Shown: one piece after another, positions 20,008 through 27,986 of the stretch
Position numbering within the stretch: the first letter of the stretch is position 1
Layout of the letters: the number at the start of each line of letters is the position of its first letter
Assembly: GCF_019061145.1 (NCBI RefSeq)
Contig: NZ_JAHQZS010000005.1
Coordinates: 124,001 to 188,000, forward strand
DNA: 64,000 nt
From: Anianabacter salinae
GTDB taxonomy: Bacteria > Pseudomonadota > Alphaproteobacteria > Rhodobacterales > Rhodobacteraceae
Reading direction: 5' to 3'
The notes under the pieces: generated by a model
Seen by the model: the letters and a program-made list of their open reading frames with translations, nothing else
The model's database searches: none
What the model was told of the DNA's origin: nothing
Program-made: the position numbers and the translations under genes

Positions 20008-20717
20008 TGCATCTTGCCGTCTGGTCCGGTCCCCGCAACCTGTCGACCGCGTTGATGTATTCCTTCGCAGCGCGCGGCGATGTCGCGGTCTGGGACGAGC
20101 CATTCTATTCCAGCTACCTGACACGCACGGGCCTGCCGCATCCCATGCGAGACAGTATCATGGCGGCCGGGGAACCGGATGCAGGCAAGGTGATCGAGCG
20201 GCTGATCGGCCCCGTGCCGTGGGGCAAGGCGCATTTCTACCAGAAACACATGGCTCAGCACATGCTGCCGGACATCCCCCGCGACTGGATCATGGGGCTG
20301 ACCAATGTCTTCCTGATCCGGCATCCCGCCCGTGTCGTCGCCAGTTTCGCCAAGAAGCGCGAGCATCCGAGTTTTGACGAGCTTGGCTTTCGCCAGCAGG
20401 CAGACTTGTTCGACCTGCTTGTCGCGGGCGGCAAGCGCCCGATCGTCGTGGATGCCGCCGATATCAAGGCGGACCCAGAGGCGGCGCTGGGCGCGCTGTG
20501 CGACCGGATCGGGCTAGCGTTCTCCGACCGCATGCTGCGCTGGCCTGCGGGCGGCCATCCCGATGACGGGGTCTGGGCGCCCGTCTGGTACGGGCAAGTG
20601 CATCAAAGCACCGGATTCGAGGCTGAAGACCGGTCGCTGCCTCCCGTCGAGGGGCTGCTTGCCGATCATGTCGCGCAGGCGATGCCCTTCTATGAAACGC
20701 TTTACGCCGCGCGCTGA
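20007..20717 (+). CDS. P-loop sulfotransferase-like protein
   Basis: The 236-residue protein begins MHLAVWSGPRNLSTALMYSF, which fits the 5'-phosphosulfate-binding loop of the sulfotransferase superfamily. FLIRHPARVVASFAKK (about residues 100-115) resembles the 3'-phosphate-binding motif, and PIVVDAADIKADPEAALGALCDRIGL follows the sulfotransferase pattern of a residue-specific core. The acceptor substrate is unknown. Translational coupling to the aminotransferase suggests that both act on the same metabolite; that is inference. A strong terminator lies about 100 bases downstream. Confidence 0.75.
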   Translation: MHLAVWSGPRNLSTALMYSFAARGDVAVWDEPFYSSYLTRTGLPHPMRDSIMAAGEPDAGKVIERLIGPVPWGKAHFYQKHMAQHMLPDIPRDWIMGLTNVFLIRHPARVVASFAKKREHPSFDELGFRQQADLFDLLVAGGKRPIVVDAADIKADPEAALGALCDRIGLAFSDRMLRWPAGGHPDDGVWAPVWYGQVHQSTGFEAEDRSLPPVEGLLADHVAQAMPFYETLYAAR

Positions 20718-20821
20718 AAATTTTTCTGCAGGGCGGGAACCGGGGGCGGTGCGCGAGACTTTAGTCAGTAACCGCATCGCGGTCCGCGCGCTTCTGTCCC
20801 GCACCTCATCCCACGCGCGGC

Positions 20822-20856
20822 GGCCCCGCTTCCCCTCCCCGGAAGCGGGGCCTTTT
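20822..20856 (+). terminator. Strong intrinsic terminator
   Basis: GGCCCCGCTTCC (20822-20833) pairs perfectly with GGAAGCGGGGCC (20841-20852) around a 7-base loop and is followed by TTTT. It closes the aminotransferase/sulfotransferase operon. Confidence 0.9.
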
Positions 20857-20930
20857 CATGTCTTGCTTGGTTCGAACCAGCCGCGCCTGTGGATATTTTA
20901 CCTTGGGTCAACCGGAGTTTCGGGTTAACC

Positions 20931-20960
20931 TGCGCCAAATAACGCGCCGAAACTGGCGCA
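20931..20960. repeat. Inverted repeat in the Hint gene leader
   Basis: TGCGCCA (20931-20937) and TGGCGCA (20954-20960) are perfect inverted copies separated by 16 bases, just before the gene start at 20977. A second palindrome TGGTTCGAACCA lies at 20868-20879. Either could be an operator. Confidence 0.4.
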
Positions 20961-20976
20961 TCGAGCAGGCAAGACA

Positions 20977-21948
20977 ATGGGTTACAACCTACAAGACGTC
21001 TCCGGCAATCCGTCCGGAGGCCTGAACGCATGGGCATTTACGCTTGATCTGACCGATCCGTCAGCCTCGACGGTGACGGGTGATTTCTCGATGGTCGGGA
21101 CATTTGGGGGCGTGCGCGAATCCAGCAGTCCGTATGTCTTCACGACCCTGGAAGGCGGCGCGTTCGGCACGCTTGGCTTCAACACCTCGACGGGCACCTA
21201 CACCTTCACCGTAAACCGCACCGCCGTGATCCAAAGCGGAACCGACCAGATCTACCGGTTCTCGGTTCAGGGGACGGACGGCGGCACCAGCTATACCGAC
21301 ACGGTCACCGTCAACATCCTCATCTGTGTCACGCGCGGCACCCGGATCGAGACGGAGCGCGGCGAGGTTCCGGTCGAACTCTTGCGCATCGGGGATCTGG
21401 TGCGGACGAAGGATGGCGCGTTCGAGCCGGTGCGCTGGATTGGATCGCGCAAGGTCAGCGCCGAGGAATTGCGCCAGAGCGACACGTTGCGCCCGATCGT
21501 GATACAGGCCGAGGCGCTGGGCAAAGGGCTGCCGCGCCGGACGCTTGCGGTGTCGCCCAACCACCGCATCCTTCTGAGCGACTGGCGGGCGGAACTGCTG
21601 TTCGGAGAGCCTGAGGTGCTGGCGCCCGCAAAGGCGCTTGTGAACGACAAGACCATCCGGCGGGACAGCCGCGCGGTCACGGTCGAGTATTTCCATGTCC
21701 TGTTCGACACACACCAGATCATCCTGACCGAGGGCCTTCCGACCGAAAGCTTCCATCCCGGCGTCTATTCGATGTCGGAACTGGACGAAGAGGTGCGCGA
21801 AGAGCTTGTCCTGTTGTTCCCGCAACTGGCGCGGCCCGATGGATATGGCAAGACGGCGCGCATCGCCCTGCGCCCCTGGGAGGCTCACGTTCTGCTGGAG
21901 CAGGACAACGCGGGGGGCGCCGTGTCTTCGCTGGAACAAGTTGGATGA
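20977..21948 (+). CDS. VCBS-like / Hint-domain (Hint_2) protein
   Basis: The 323-residue protein has two parts. Residues 1-116 look like a beta-rich VCBS/cadherin-like repeat (threonine-rich strands such as TGTYTFTVNRTAVIQSGTDQ). Residues 117 to about 255 are a Hint domain: Cys117 in ICVTRGTRIETERGEVPVE, LRIGDLVRTKDG, VSPNHRILL and VEYFHVLFDTHQIIL. The C-tail follows. Hint domains of this type occur in large secreted Rhodobacterales proteins and may self-cleave at the cysteine. No signal peptide is visible, so any export would be by a type I route. Its stop overlaps the HlyC-like gene by four bases. Confidence 0.88.
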   Translation: MGYNLQDVSGNPSGGLNAWAFTLDLTDPSASTVTGDFSMVGTFGGVRESSSPYVFTTLEGGAFGTLGFNTSTGTYTFTVNRTAVIQSGTDQIYRFSVQGTDGGTSYTDTVTVNILICVTRGTRIETERGEVPVELLRIGDLVRTKDGAFEPVRWIGSRKVSAEELRQSDTLRPIVIQAEALGKGLPRRTLAVSPNHRILLSDWRAELLFGEPEVLAPAKALVNDKTIRRDSRAVTVEYFHVLFDTHQIILTEGLPTESFHPGVYSMSELDEEVREELVLLFPQLARPDGYGKTARIALRPWEAHVLLEQDNAGGAVSSLEQVG

Positions 21949-22463
21949 CGGGGCTGATCGACCAGAACGGGCTTGCGCTGCCCCCGGTCGAAGCCCCGAG
22001 CGAGGAGCAGCTTCGCGTGTTCGGCGATCTTCTGTTCCTCGCCTTTCGCAGCCCGCGCCACACCCAGATGCCGCTTGGCACCCTGCGCAGCTATATCGAG
22101 CCGCCGGTGCACCTTGGACAATTCCGCATCTTCCGCTTCGACGAGGTGCCGCGCGGAATGTATACATGGGGCTGGCTGTCTGACGACGCGGCAAGGCGGC
22201 TGGTGAAGGGCATGCCACTGGCGCCCGAGGATTGGCATTCCGGCGACAACCTCTGGATCGTCGACATGATCGCGCCCTACAAGGGGCTGACCGCCAGTAT
22301 CGTGCGCTGGATCATGGAACCCGGCAATTTCACCGAACATTCGTTCTTCTTCCGCCGCGTGTCCGGCGTGAACGAGACCCGGCGGATCGTGCACATCGAC
22401 TTTCGCCGCCGCGCGCTGGCAAAGGTCATGACGCACGAGGCGTTTCTGCGACGCAAGGTCTAG
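21945..22463 (+). CDS. HlyC-family toxin-activating lysine acyltransferase
   Basis: HlyC-type enzymes transfer fatty acyl groups from acyl-ACP to internal lysines of RTX toxins. The 172-residue protein aligns with E. coli HlyC by eye: SPRHTQMPL matches SPLHRNWPV around the catalytic histidine (His39 here, His23 in HlyC), and LAPEDWHSGDNLWIVDMIAPY matches the LVAEDWTSGD...FIDWIAPF block with the key aspartate (Asp107 here, Asp92 there). Both catalytic residues are kept at nearly the same spacing (68 versus 69). It is coupled to the Hint gene. No RTX repeat protein or type I secretion ABC transporter lies beside it. Confidence 0.88.
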   Translation: MTGLIDQNGLALPPVEAPSEEQLRVFGDLLFLAFRSPRHTQMPLGTLRSYIEPPVHLGQFRIFRFDEVPRGMYTWGWLSDDAARRLVKGMPLAPEDWHSGDNLWIVDMIAPYKGLTASIVRWIMEPGNFTEHSFFFRRVSGVNETRRIVHIDFRRRALAKVMTHEAFLRRKV

Positions 22464-22744
22464 CCCAGAAGCTGGCTCAGCTTCAGCGCCACCGACATAT
22501 CGCCCGAGACCTTGATCTTGCCCATCGCGAAGGCAGTCATCGGGTTCAGGTCGCCCGCGATCAGCTTTTCGAGGTTCCCGCGCGATATGCGGATCGTGCA
22601 GGCCGCGTCTTCATCTGCCACCCGCGCGGTGTCATGGTCTACCGTGATCGCGCCGTCCTCGCCGCAATCGAACTTCACGCTCGTACCCAGCGGGCGCTTG
22701 TTGAGCCCCCGCTGAAATTTTCCGGCAATTTCGTCCAGTGTCAC
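22460..22744 (-). CDS. SCP2 sterol-binding-domain protein
   Basis: The 94-residue protein is a stand-alone SCP2 domain (VKFDCGEDGAITVDHDTARVADEDAACTIRISRGNLEKLIAGDLNPMTAFAMGKIKVSGDMSVALKLSQLL, read in parts). The family binds lipids or hydrophobic ligands in a pocket. The natural ligand here is unknown. Its stop shares CTAG with the convergent HlyC-like gene. It follows argG by three bases on the same strand, so it is probably cotranscribed with argG. Confidence 0.85.
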   Translation of the reverse strand: MTLDEIAGKFQRGLNKRPLGTSVKFDCGEDGAITVDHDTARVADEDAACTIRISRGNLEKLIAGDLNPMTAFAMGKIKVSGDMSVALKLSQLLG

Positions 22745-22747
22745 GGT

Positions 22748-23968
22748 CTACTTGCCCAACCGCCGCTTGCGCGCCGCCAACAGCTTGAGCCGCAGCGCAT
22801 TGAGCTGGATAAAGCCCGCCGCGTCCTTCTGGTCGTATGCGCCTGCGTCGTCCTCGAACGTCACATGCGCCTCGGAATAAAGCGACGCATCCGACCAGCG
22901 GCCAACGGTGCGGGCCAGACCCTTGTAGAGCTTGAGCCGCACCGTGCCGGTCACATGCTCTTGGCTGCGGTCGATCAGCGCCTGCAGCATCTCGCGCTCT
23001 GGCGAGAACCAGAAGCCGTTGTAGATCAGTTCGGCGTATTTCGGCATCAGCTCGTCCTTGAGATGCGCCGCGCCGCGGTCGAGCGTGATCTGCTCGATCC
23101 CGCGATGGGCCTCAAGCAGCAGGGTGCCGCCGGGCGTCTCGTAGATGCCGCGCGATTTCATCCCGACAAACCGTCCCTCGACCAGATCGAGACGCCCGAT
23201 GCCGTGCTTGCCGCCCAGTTCGTTCAGCTTGGTCAGGATCGTGGCGGGCGACATCGCCTCGCCATTGATCGATACGGCATCCCCGCGCTCGAACCCGATC
23301 TCGACGTATTCGGGGGTATCGGGCGCGTTTTCGGGGTCGGTGGTGCGCTGGTAGACGTAGGCCGGCGCATCAATAGCGGGGTCTTCCAGCACCTTGCCCT
23401 CGGACGAGGTGTGCAGAAGGTTCGCATCGACCGAGAACGGCGCTTCGCCGCGCTTGTCCTTGGCGATCGGGATCTGGTTCTTCTCGGCGAAGTCGATCAG
23501 CTTGGTCCGGCTGGTCAGGTCCCACAGCCGCCAGGGCGCGATCACCTTGATGTCGGGGTTGAGCGCATAGGCCGCCAGTTCGAACCGCACCTGATCGTTG
23601 CCCTTGCCGGTCGCGCCATGCGCCACGGCATCTGCGCCAGTCTCGGCCGCGATCTCGACCAGCCGCTTGGAAATCAAGGGGCGCGCGATGGACGTGCCCA
23701 GCAGATACAGCCCCTCATACAGCGCATTGGCGCGGAACATCGGGAACACGAAGTCGCGCACGAATTCCTCGCGCAGGTCCTCGATATAGATGCCGGTGGC
23801 GCCCATCATCTCGGCTTTGGCGCGGGCAGGTTCCAGTTCCTCGCCCTGGCCAAGGTCGGCGGTAAAGGTCACGACCTCGCACCCATACTCGGTTTGCAGC
23901 CATTTCAGGATGATCGATGTATCAAGACCGCCCGAATAGGCGAGGACGACTTTCTTGGGTGCGGACAT
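22748..23968 (-). CDS. argG: Argininosuccinate synthase
   Basis: ArgG condenses citrulline and aspartate with ATP in arginine synthesis. The 406-residue protein begins [20 protein letters not shown], with the PP-loop SGGLDTS. It then shows [14 protein letters not shown] and the [19 protein letters not shown]-like segment ([18 protein letters not shown] here). The start at 23968 fits the conserved N-terminus; the frame stays open to 24196, but that stretch overlaps the divergent thioesterase and does not look coding. The SCP2 gene follows in the same direction. Confidence 0.97.
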   Translation of the reverse strand: MSAPKKVVLAYSGGLDTSIILKWLQTEYGCEVVTFTADLGQGEELEPARAKAEMMGATGIYIEDLREEFVRDFVFPMFRANALYEGLYLLGTSIARPLISKRLVEIAAETGADAVAHGATGKGNDQVRFELAAYALNPDIKVIAPWRLWDLTSRTKLIDFAEKNQIPIAKDKRGEAPFSVDANLLHTSSEGKVLEDPAIDAPAYVYQRTTDPENAPDTPEYVEIGFERGDAVSINGEAMSPATILTKLNELGGKHGIGRLDLVEGRFVGMKSRGIYETPGGTLLLEAHRGIEQITLDRGAAHLKDELMPKYAELIYNGFWFSPEREMLQALIDRSQEHVTGTVRLKLYKGLARTVGRWSDASLYSEAHVTFEDDAGAYDQKDAAGFIQLNALRLKLLAARKRRLGK

Positions 23969-24082
23969 TGGACGCTCCGGATTGTTCGCCCGGCGGCATA
24001 TCGTTTGCGCGGGGGCACGGCAAGGCGGGCTTGCAGTCGGAGGCGCGGGCTGGTTGGTTTTGCAGTGCAGGGAGGGCCGGAC

Positions 24083-24511
24083 ATGGGCGAGCGGATCGAA
24101 TGTTTCAGGGGCGTGGTGCATCCGTGGCACCACGACCATTTCGGCCACATGAACGTGCGCCACTACGCGCCGTTCTTCGACGACGCGAGCTATCATATGT
24201 GGACCCTACTTGGGCTGCCGTATTCCGTGATGATCCCCGAACACGGCGTTCACACCGTATCCGCGCAGGCGACGACGAACTTCATCAAGGAACTGGTCGC
24301 GGGCGATCTGATCCGCATCGACGGCTGTTGCACGCGGGTCGGATCGAAATCGGCGACGCTCCATCTGCGGATGTTCCACGCCGACACCGGCGATCTGCAC
24401 GCCACCTATGATCTGGTCGAGGTGTTCTTTGATCCCGAAACGCGCAAGTCCGCCGCGATCCCCCCGGCGGTGCGCGAACGGCTCAGGGCGCATCTGGTCG
24501 CGCCCGACTAG
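24083..24511 (+). CDS. Hotdog-fold acyl-CoA thioesterase-like protein
   Basis: The 142-residue protein has the 4-hydroxybenzoyl-CoA-thioesterase-type signature [24 protein letters not shown] (split; residues 13-36), including the D-x-x-G-H-x-N-x-x-x-Y pattern. The central [17 protein letters not shown] strand follows. I chose the ATG at 24083, preceded by GGAGGG; the frame is open far upstream but that stretch is antisense to argG. ilvA starts nine bases later, so the two are likely cotranscribed. The acyl substrate is unknown. Confidence 0.82.
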   Translation: MGERIECFRGVVHPWHHDHFGHMNVRHYAPFFDDASYHMWTLLGLPYSVMIPEHGVHTVSAQATTNFIKELVAGDLIRIDGCCTRVGSKSATLHLRMFHADTGDLHATYDLVEVFFDPETRKSAAIPPAVRERLRAHLVAPD

Positions 24512-24520
24512 GCTTGGCGG

Positions 24521-25795
24521 ATGACGCGCCGCCTGCTAGCCAAGCCCATGACCGATTTCCCGCAAAAGGCGCGAGCCGCCGAAGCCGCCATGCGCGCCGT
24601 GTTCGACGCGACGCCGCTGATGCGCAACGACCATCTGTCCGGGCTGCACGGCGCTGACATCTGGCTCAAGCGCGAGGATCTGACGCCGGTGCGGTCCTAC
24701 AAGATCCGCGGCGCCTTCAACGCCATGCGCAAGGTGCTGGATGCCGATCCCTCGCAGGACGTCTTTGTCTGCGCCAGTGCGGGAAACCATGCGCAGGGCG
24801 TGGCGTGGAACTGCCGCCATTTCGGAACGCGCGGCGTGATCTTCATGCCGGTGACGACGCCGCAGCAGAAGATCGACAAGACCCGGATGTTTGGCGGCGA
24901 TCATGTCGAGGTGCGGCTGGTCGGTGACTATTTCGACCAGACCCTCGCCGCCGCGCAGGACCATTGCGCCGAGGTTGGCGCGCATTTCCTGTCGCCCTTC
25001 GACGATGAGGACGTGATCGAGGGACAGGCTTCGGTCGCGGTCGAGATGCTGGCGCAGATGGACGGCGCGCCCGATGTGGTGATCCTGCCCGTGGGTGGCG
25101 GCGGGTTGTCGGCGGGCGTGCTCAGCTACTTCCGCGATGTATCGCCCGAGACCGAGTTCTGGTTCGTGGAACCCGAAGGCGGCGCCAGCCTTACTGCGGC
25201 TTTGGCTGCAGGCGCGCCGGTGACGCTGCCCAAGGTCGACACCTTCGTCGATGGCGCGTCGGTCGCGCGGATCGGCGCGCGCACCTTTGCGCGGCTGTCG
25301 GGTGTGCCGCGTGAACGGGTGCTTCTGGCCCCCGAGGACCGTATCTGCGTCACCATCCTGTCGGTGCTGAACGTGGAAGGGATCGTGCTGGAACCTGCGG
25401 GCGCGCTGGCGGTCGACGTGCTCGAGGCGCTGCGCCCGCAGATCGCGGGCAAGCGGGTGGTCTGCGTGACATCGGGCGGCAATTTCGATTTCGAACGCCT
25501 GCCAGAGGTGAAGGAACGTGCGCAGCGGTTCGCGGGCCTCAAGAAATATTTCCTGCTGCGCCTGCCGCAGCGTCCCGGTGCCTTGCGCGATTTCCTCGAC
25601 ATGCTCGGGCCGGACGACGACATCGCCCGGTTCGAATACCTCAAGAAATCGGCGCGCAACTTCGGCACGGTCCTGATCGGGATCGAGACCAAGGACGCCG
25701 CCGCGTTCCCCGCGTTGTTCGCCAAGATGGACGCCGCAGGCTTTGCCTACCGCGACATCACGTCGGACGAGACGGTGGCGGAGTTCGTTCTCTAG
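24521..25795 (+). CDS. ilvA: Threonine ammonia-lyase (threonine dehydratase) IlvA
   Basis: IlvA deaminates threonine to 2-oxobutanoate, the first step of isoleucine synthesis. The PLP domain has LKREDLTPVRSYKIRGAFNAM with the Schiff-base lysine, ASAGNHAQGVAW and the phosphate-binding GGGGLSAG. The C-terminal part (about 335-424) is a single ACT-like regulatory domain (YFLLRLPQRPGALRDFLDML), shorter than the two-domain E. coli enzyme. The start may instead be the ATG at 24548 (MTDFPQKARAAEAAM), which gives 415 residues and fits relatives better, though neither has a strong ribosome site. Its TAG shares CTAG with the convergent Hpt gene. Confidence 0.93.
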   Translation: MTRRLLAKPMTDFPQKARAAEAAMRAVFDATPLMRNDHLSGLHGADIWLKREDLTPVRSYKIRGAFNAMRKVLDADPSQDVFVCASAGNHAQGVAWNCRHFGTRGVIFMPVTTPQQKIDKTRMFGGDHVEVRLVGDYFDQTLAAAQDHCAEVGAHFLSPFDDEDVIEGQASVAVEMLAQMDGAPDVVILPVGGGGLSAGVLSYFRDVSPETEFWFVEPEGGASLTAALAAGAPVTLPKVDTFVDGASVARIGARTFARLSGVPRERVLLAPEDRICVTILSVLNVEGIVLEPAGALAVDVLEALRPQIAGKRVVCVTSGGNFDFERLPEVKERAQRFAGLKKYFLLRLPQRPGALRDFLDMLGPDDDIARFEYLKKSARNFGTVLIGIETKDAAAFPALFAKMDAAGFAYRDITSDETVAEFVL

Positions 25796-26085
25796 GCGGC
25801 CAACAGCCCGGCCTTCGCCAGAAATTCCGCCTTCGATTGGTCATAGCAGGCGGCCAGATCGGCCACAGTGCCCGTGCCTGTGTCGCAAAGGCGCGCAAGC
25901 TCTGCAAAGCCGAGGTTGAGGGCAGAGCCCTTTAGAAAGTGAAGATCCTCGTCCGCCGCGTCCCCGGCGGACAGGAGCCGCGCCATCACTTCTTCGACTT
26001 CTTCAAGGAACAACTCGACGACTTCGGGGAACCCGTCTTCCCCGATCTCGAAGCGCAGGTCATTCACGCGCGTCCAGTCAATCAT
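25792..26085 (-). CDS. Histidine phosphotransfer (Hpt) domain protein
   Basis: The 97-residue protein is a stand-alone Hpt four-helix bundle. The phospho-accepting histidine is His49 in LHFLKGSALNLGF. The ATG at 26085 (MIDWTRVNDLRFEIGEDG) is the start that matches Hpt domains. It is divergent from a REC-PP2C phosphatase gene across 149 bases, and no histidine kinase is adjacent. A role in passing phosphate to that receiver is plausible from position only. Confidence 0.85.
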   Translation of the reverse strand: MIDWTRVNDLRFEIGEDGFPEVVELFLEEVEEVMARLLSAGDAADEDLHFLKGSALNLGFAELARLCDTGTGTVADLAACYDQSKAEFLAKAGLLAA

Positions 26086-26234
26086 CCTGTCACCCAGCCA
26101 AAATCGCACCCCCGCGCCAGAGTGGCTGTCATCTCTTGCCTCGGGATTAACCCGGAGCGGCGATTTCGGTCGCATTCGAGGCTTCAGTTTTCATCAAGGC
26201 TTGTCCTCCAAGGCTTCCGCGTGAGGGTGAGACA

Positions 26235-27488
26235 ATGAACCAGCCAGCCATACAGGCGGCGGTCGGCGATGCGCTGACCGTGCTCGTCGTCGATGACAGC
26301 CGACTTCAGCGCAGGCTTCTGACCGGCGCGCTGCTGCGCGAGGGTTACCGCGTGCTTGAGGCCGGAAGCGGAGAGGCGGCGCTTGCGCTATGCCGGGCCG
26401 AGCCCGTGGATATCCTGATCAGCGACTGGATGATGCCCGGCATCAGCGGCCCCGACCTGATCCATGCCTGGCGCGCCGAGACCGTGGGGCGCTATGGCTA
26501 TGCGCTTCTTCTGACGTCGAAATCCGGCAAGGCAGACGTGGCCGAAGGGCTCGACAAGGGCGCGGACGATTTCCTGACCAAGCCGGTCAATGGCGGCGAA
26601 CTGCGCGCGCGCCTCCGCGCCGGAGAGCGTGTCATTCGAATGGAACGGCAGTTGTCCGAAAAGAACGCGCTGCTGGCCACCACCCTGGCCGAAGCCGAGG
26701 CGCTTCATGCCGTGATCGAACGCGATCTGATCGAGGCGCGCAAATTGCAGCAATCGCTGGTGCGGCGGCGGAACCGCCGGATTGGCGCGTCTGAGGTGAC
26801 GCTGTTGCTGCATCCTTCGGGCCATGTCGGCGGTGACCTTGTGGGCGTGATCGAATCGGATGGCCCCGAGATCGCGCTTTATGCCATCGACGTGTCGGGG
26901 CATGGCATCGCATCGGCCCTCATGACGGCGCGGCTGGCGGGCTATCTGTCGGGCAAGGGCGCCGATCAGAACATCGCGCTTGTGCCGGGCCCCGGCGGCA
27001 CCCGCCTGCGCGCCCCGGACGAGGTGGCGGCGCGGCTCAATGACCTGATGCTGACCGAGATCGACAGCGATCTGTATTGCACCTTCATCATGGCGCGTTT
27101 TGATTTTGCATCGGCCCGGCTGTGCCTCGTGCAGGCCGGTCAACCGCATCCGATCCTGCATCGCCGGTCAGGTGTGCTGGAACGTCCGGGTGCCGGGGGT
27201 CAGCCGCTTGGCTTGTTCGACACCCCGCTTCTGGACCGAGTCGACACCACGCTGCAGGACGGAGACAGGCTGCTTCTGATTTCGGACGGGCTGTCAGAGG
27301 TCGCGGACAGGACGGGCACGCAGCTTTCCGACGCCCGGTTGGCGGCGGCGGTGCGCAGAAACCGTGCGCTGGACGGGGACAGTTTCCTGCACGCGCTGCT
27401 TTGGGATCTGGAACGCTGGTCGGGCGCAGCCGGCTTTGAAGACGACGTCTCGGCGGTGCTGTTCGACTACAGGGCCGACGCGACCTGA
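26235..27488 (+). CDS. Response regulator with PP2C-type (SpoIIE/RsbU) phosphatase domain
   Basis: The 417-residue protein has an N-terminal receiver (VLVVDDSRLQRRLL, phospho-acceptor Asp64 in ISDWMMPGISG, Lys116 in FLTKP). A short coiled linker (about 125-165) leads to a PP2C/SpoIIE phosphatase (about 175-417) with DVSGHGIASALMTARLAG and DGLSEVAD metal-binding parts. This architecture controls partner-switching systems by dephosphorylating a STAS anti-anti-sigma protein. R. capsulatus RbaY is a known protein of similar layout. No STAS or anti-sigma kinase gene is adjacent. Its end overlaps the convergent Nudix gene by 22 bases. Confidence 0.9.
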   Translation: MNQPAIQAAVGDALTVLVVDDSRLQRRLLTGALLREGYRVLEAGSGEAALALCRAEPVDILISDWMMPGISGPDLIHAWRAETVGRYGYALLLTSKSGKADVAEGLDKGADDFLTKPVNGGELRARLRAGERVIRMERQLSEKNALLATTLAEAEALHAVIERDLIEARKLQQSLVRRRNRRIGASEVTLLLHPSGHVGGDLVGVIESDGPEIALYAIDVSGHGIASALMTARLAGYLSGKGADQNIALVPGPGGTRLRAPDEVAARLNDLMLTEIDSDLYCTFIMARFDFASARLCLVQAGQPHPILHRRSGVLERPGAGGQPLGLFDTPLLDRVDTTLQDGDRLLLISDGLSEVADRTGTQLSDARLAAAVRRNRALDGDSFLHALLWDLERWSGAAGFEDDVSAVLFDYRADAT

Positions 27489-27910
27489 CGCACGAAGGCG
27501 CGGTCGCCTGCATTGTCCAGCCTGTCGCACGCCACCTCGATCGGCATCCAAAGCGCGGTGTGACCGGGTTCCGTTGGCGGGCCAAGGTCACGCAACGGAC
27601 GGGCAAGGTAGATGGTGCACAGCTTTTCCGCCCAGCGGTCGTACTCCGGCATGTAGGCAAAGCGGCGAAAGGCCCCCAGGCGCACCGGTTTGCCCATGGA
27701 CCAGCCGGTTTCCTCGAACACCTCGCGGTGCAGGGCGGCCAGCGGCTGTTCGCCCGGATCGACGCCGCCGCCCGGAAGCTGGAACTCGTCATCGGGGTCG
27801 GCCTGATGGGTCACAAGCAGGCTGCGCCCCCGCAAAAGCACGGCATACACGCCGGGCCGGTGGGAGTAGCGTTGACCTTTCACGGGTGGCTCGCCATAGC
27901 GCCGGATCAT
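27467..27910 (-). CDS. Nudix hydrolase
   Basis: The 147-residue protein carries the Nudix box GGVDPGEQPLAALHREVFEETGW (split; residues 49-71), with the metal-binding REVFEE. The N-terminal MIRRYGEPPVKGQRYSHRPGVYAVLLRGRSLLVTHQ leads into the fold. Substrate is not predictable. It runs antiparallel into the REC-PP2C gene (22-base overlap) and is divergent from hslO. Confidence 0.88.
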   Translation of the reverse strand: MIRRYGEPPVKGQRYSHRPGVYAVLLRGRSLLVTHQADPDDEFQLPGGGVDPGEQPLAALHREVFEETGWSMGKPVRLGAFRRFAYMPEYDRWAEKLCTIYLARPLRDLGPPTEPGHTALWMPIEVACDRLDNAGDRAFVRQVASAL

Positions 27911-27986
27911 GTAGACCCCCTTTCAGCCTCGGTTGCCGCACATATATGGCTGCGGTATGCCAATCCAGACAGCTTGAGAAGTGCCC

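Noticed and set aside
20868-20879. tRNA T-arm-like sequence TGGTTCGAACCA after the terminator at 20822
   Set aside because: No acceptor or anticodon stems form around it; it is a plain palindrome.
22232-24511. Long in-frame extension upstream of the thioesterase
   Set aside because: It runs antisense to argG and SCP2; the real gene starts at 24083 after GGAGGG.
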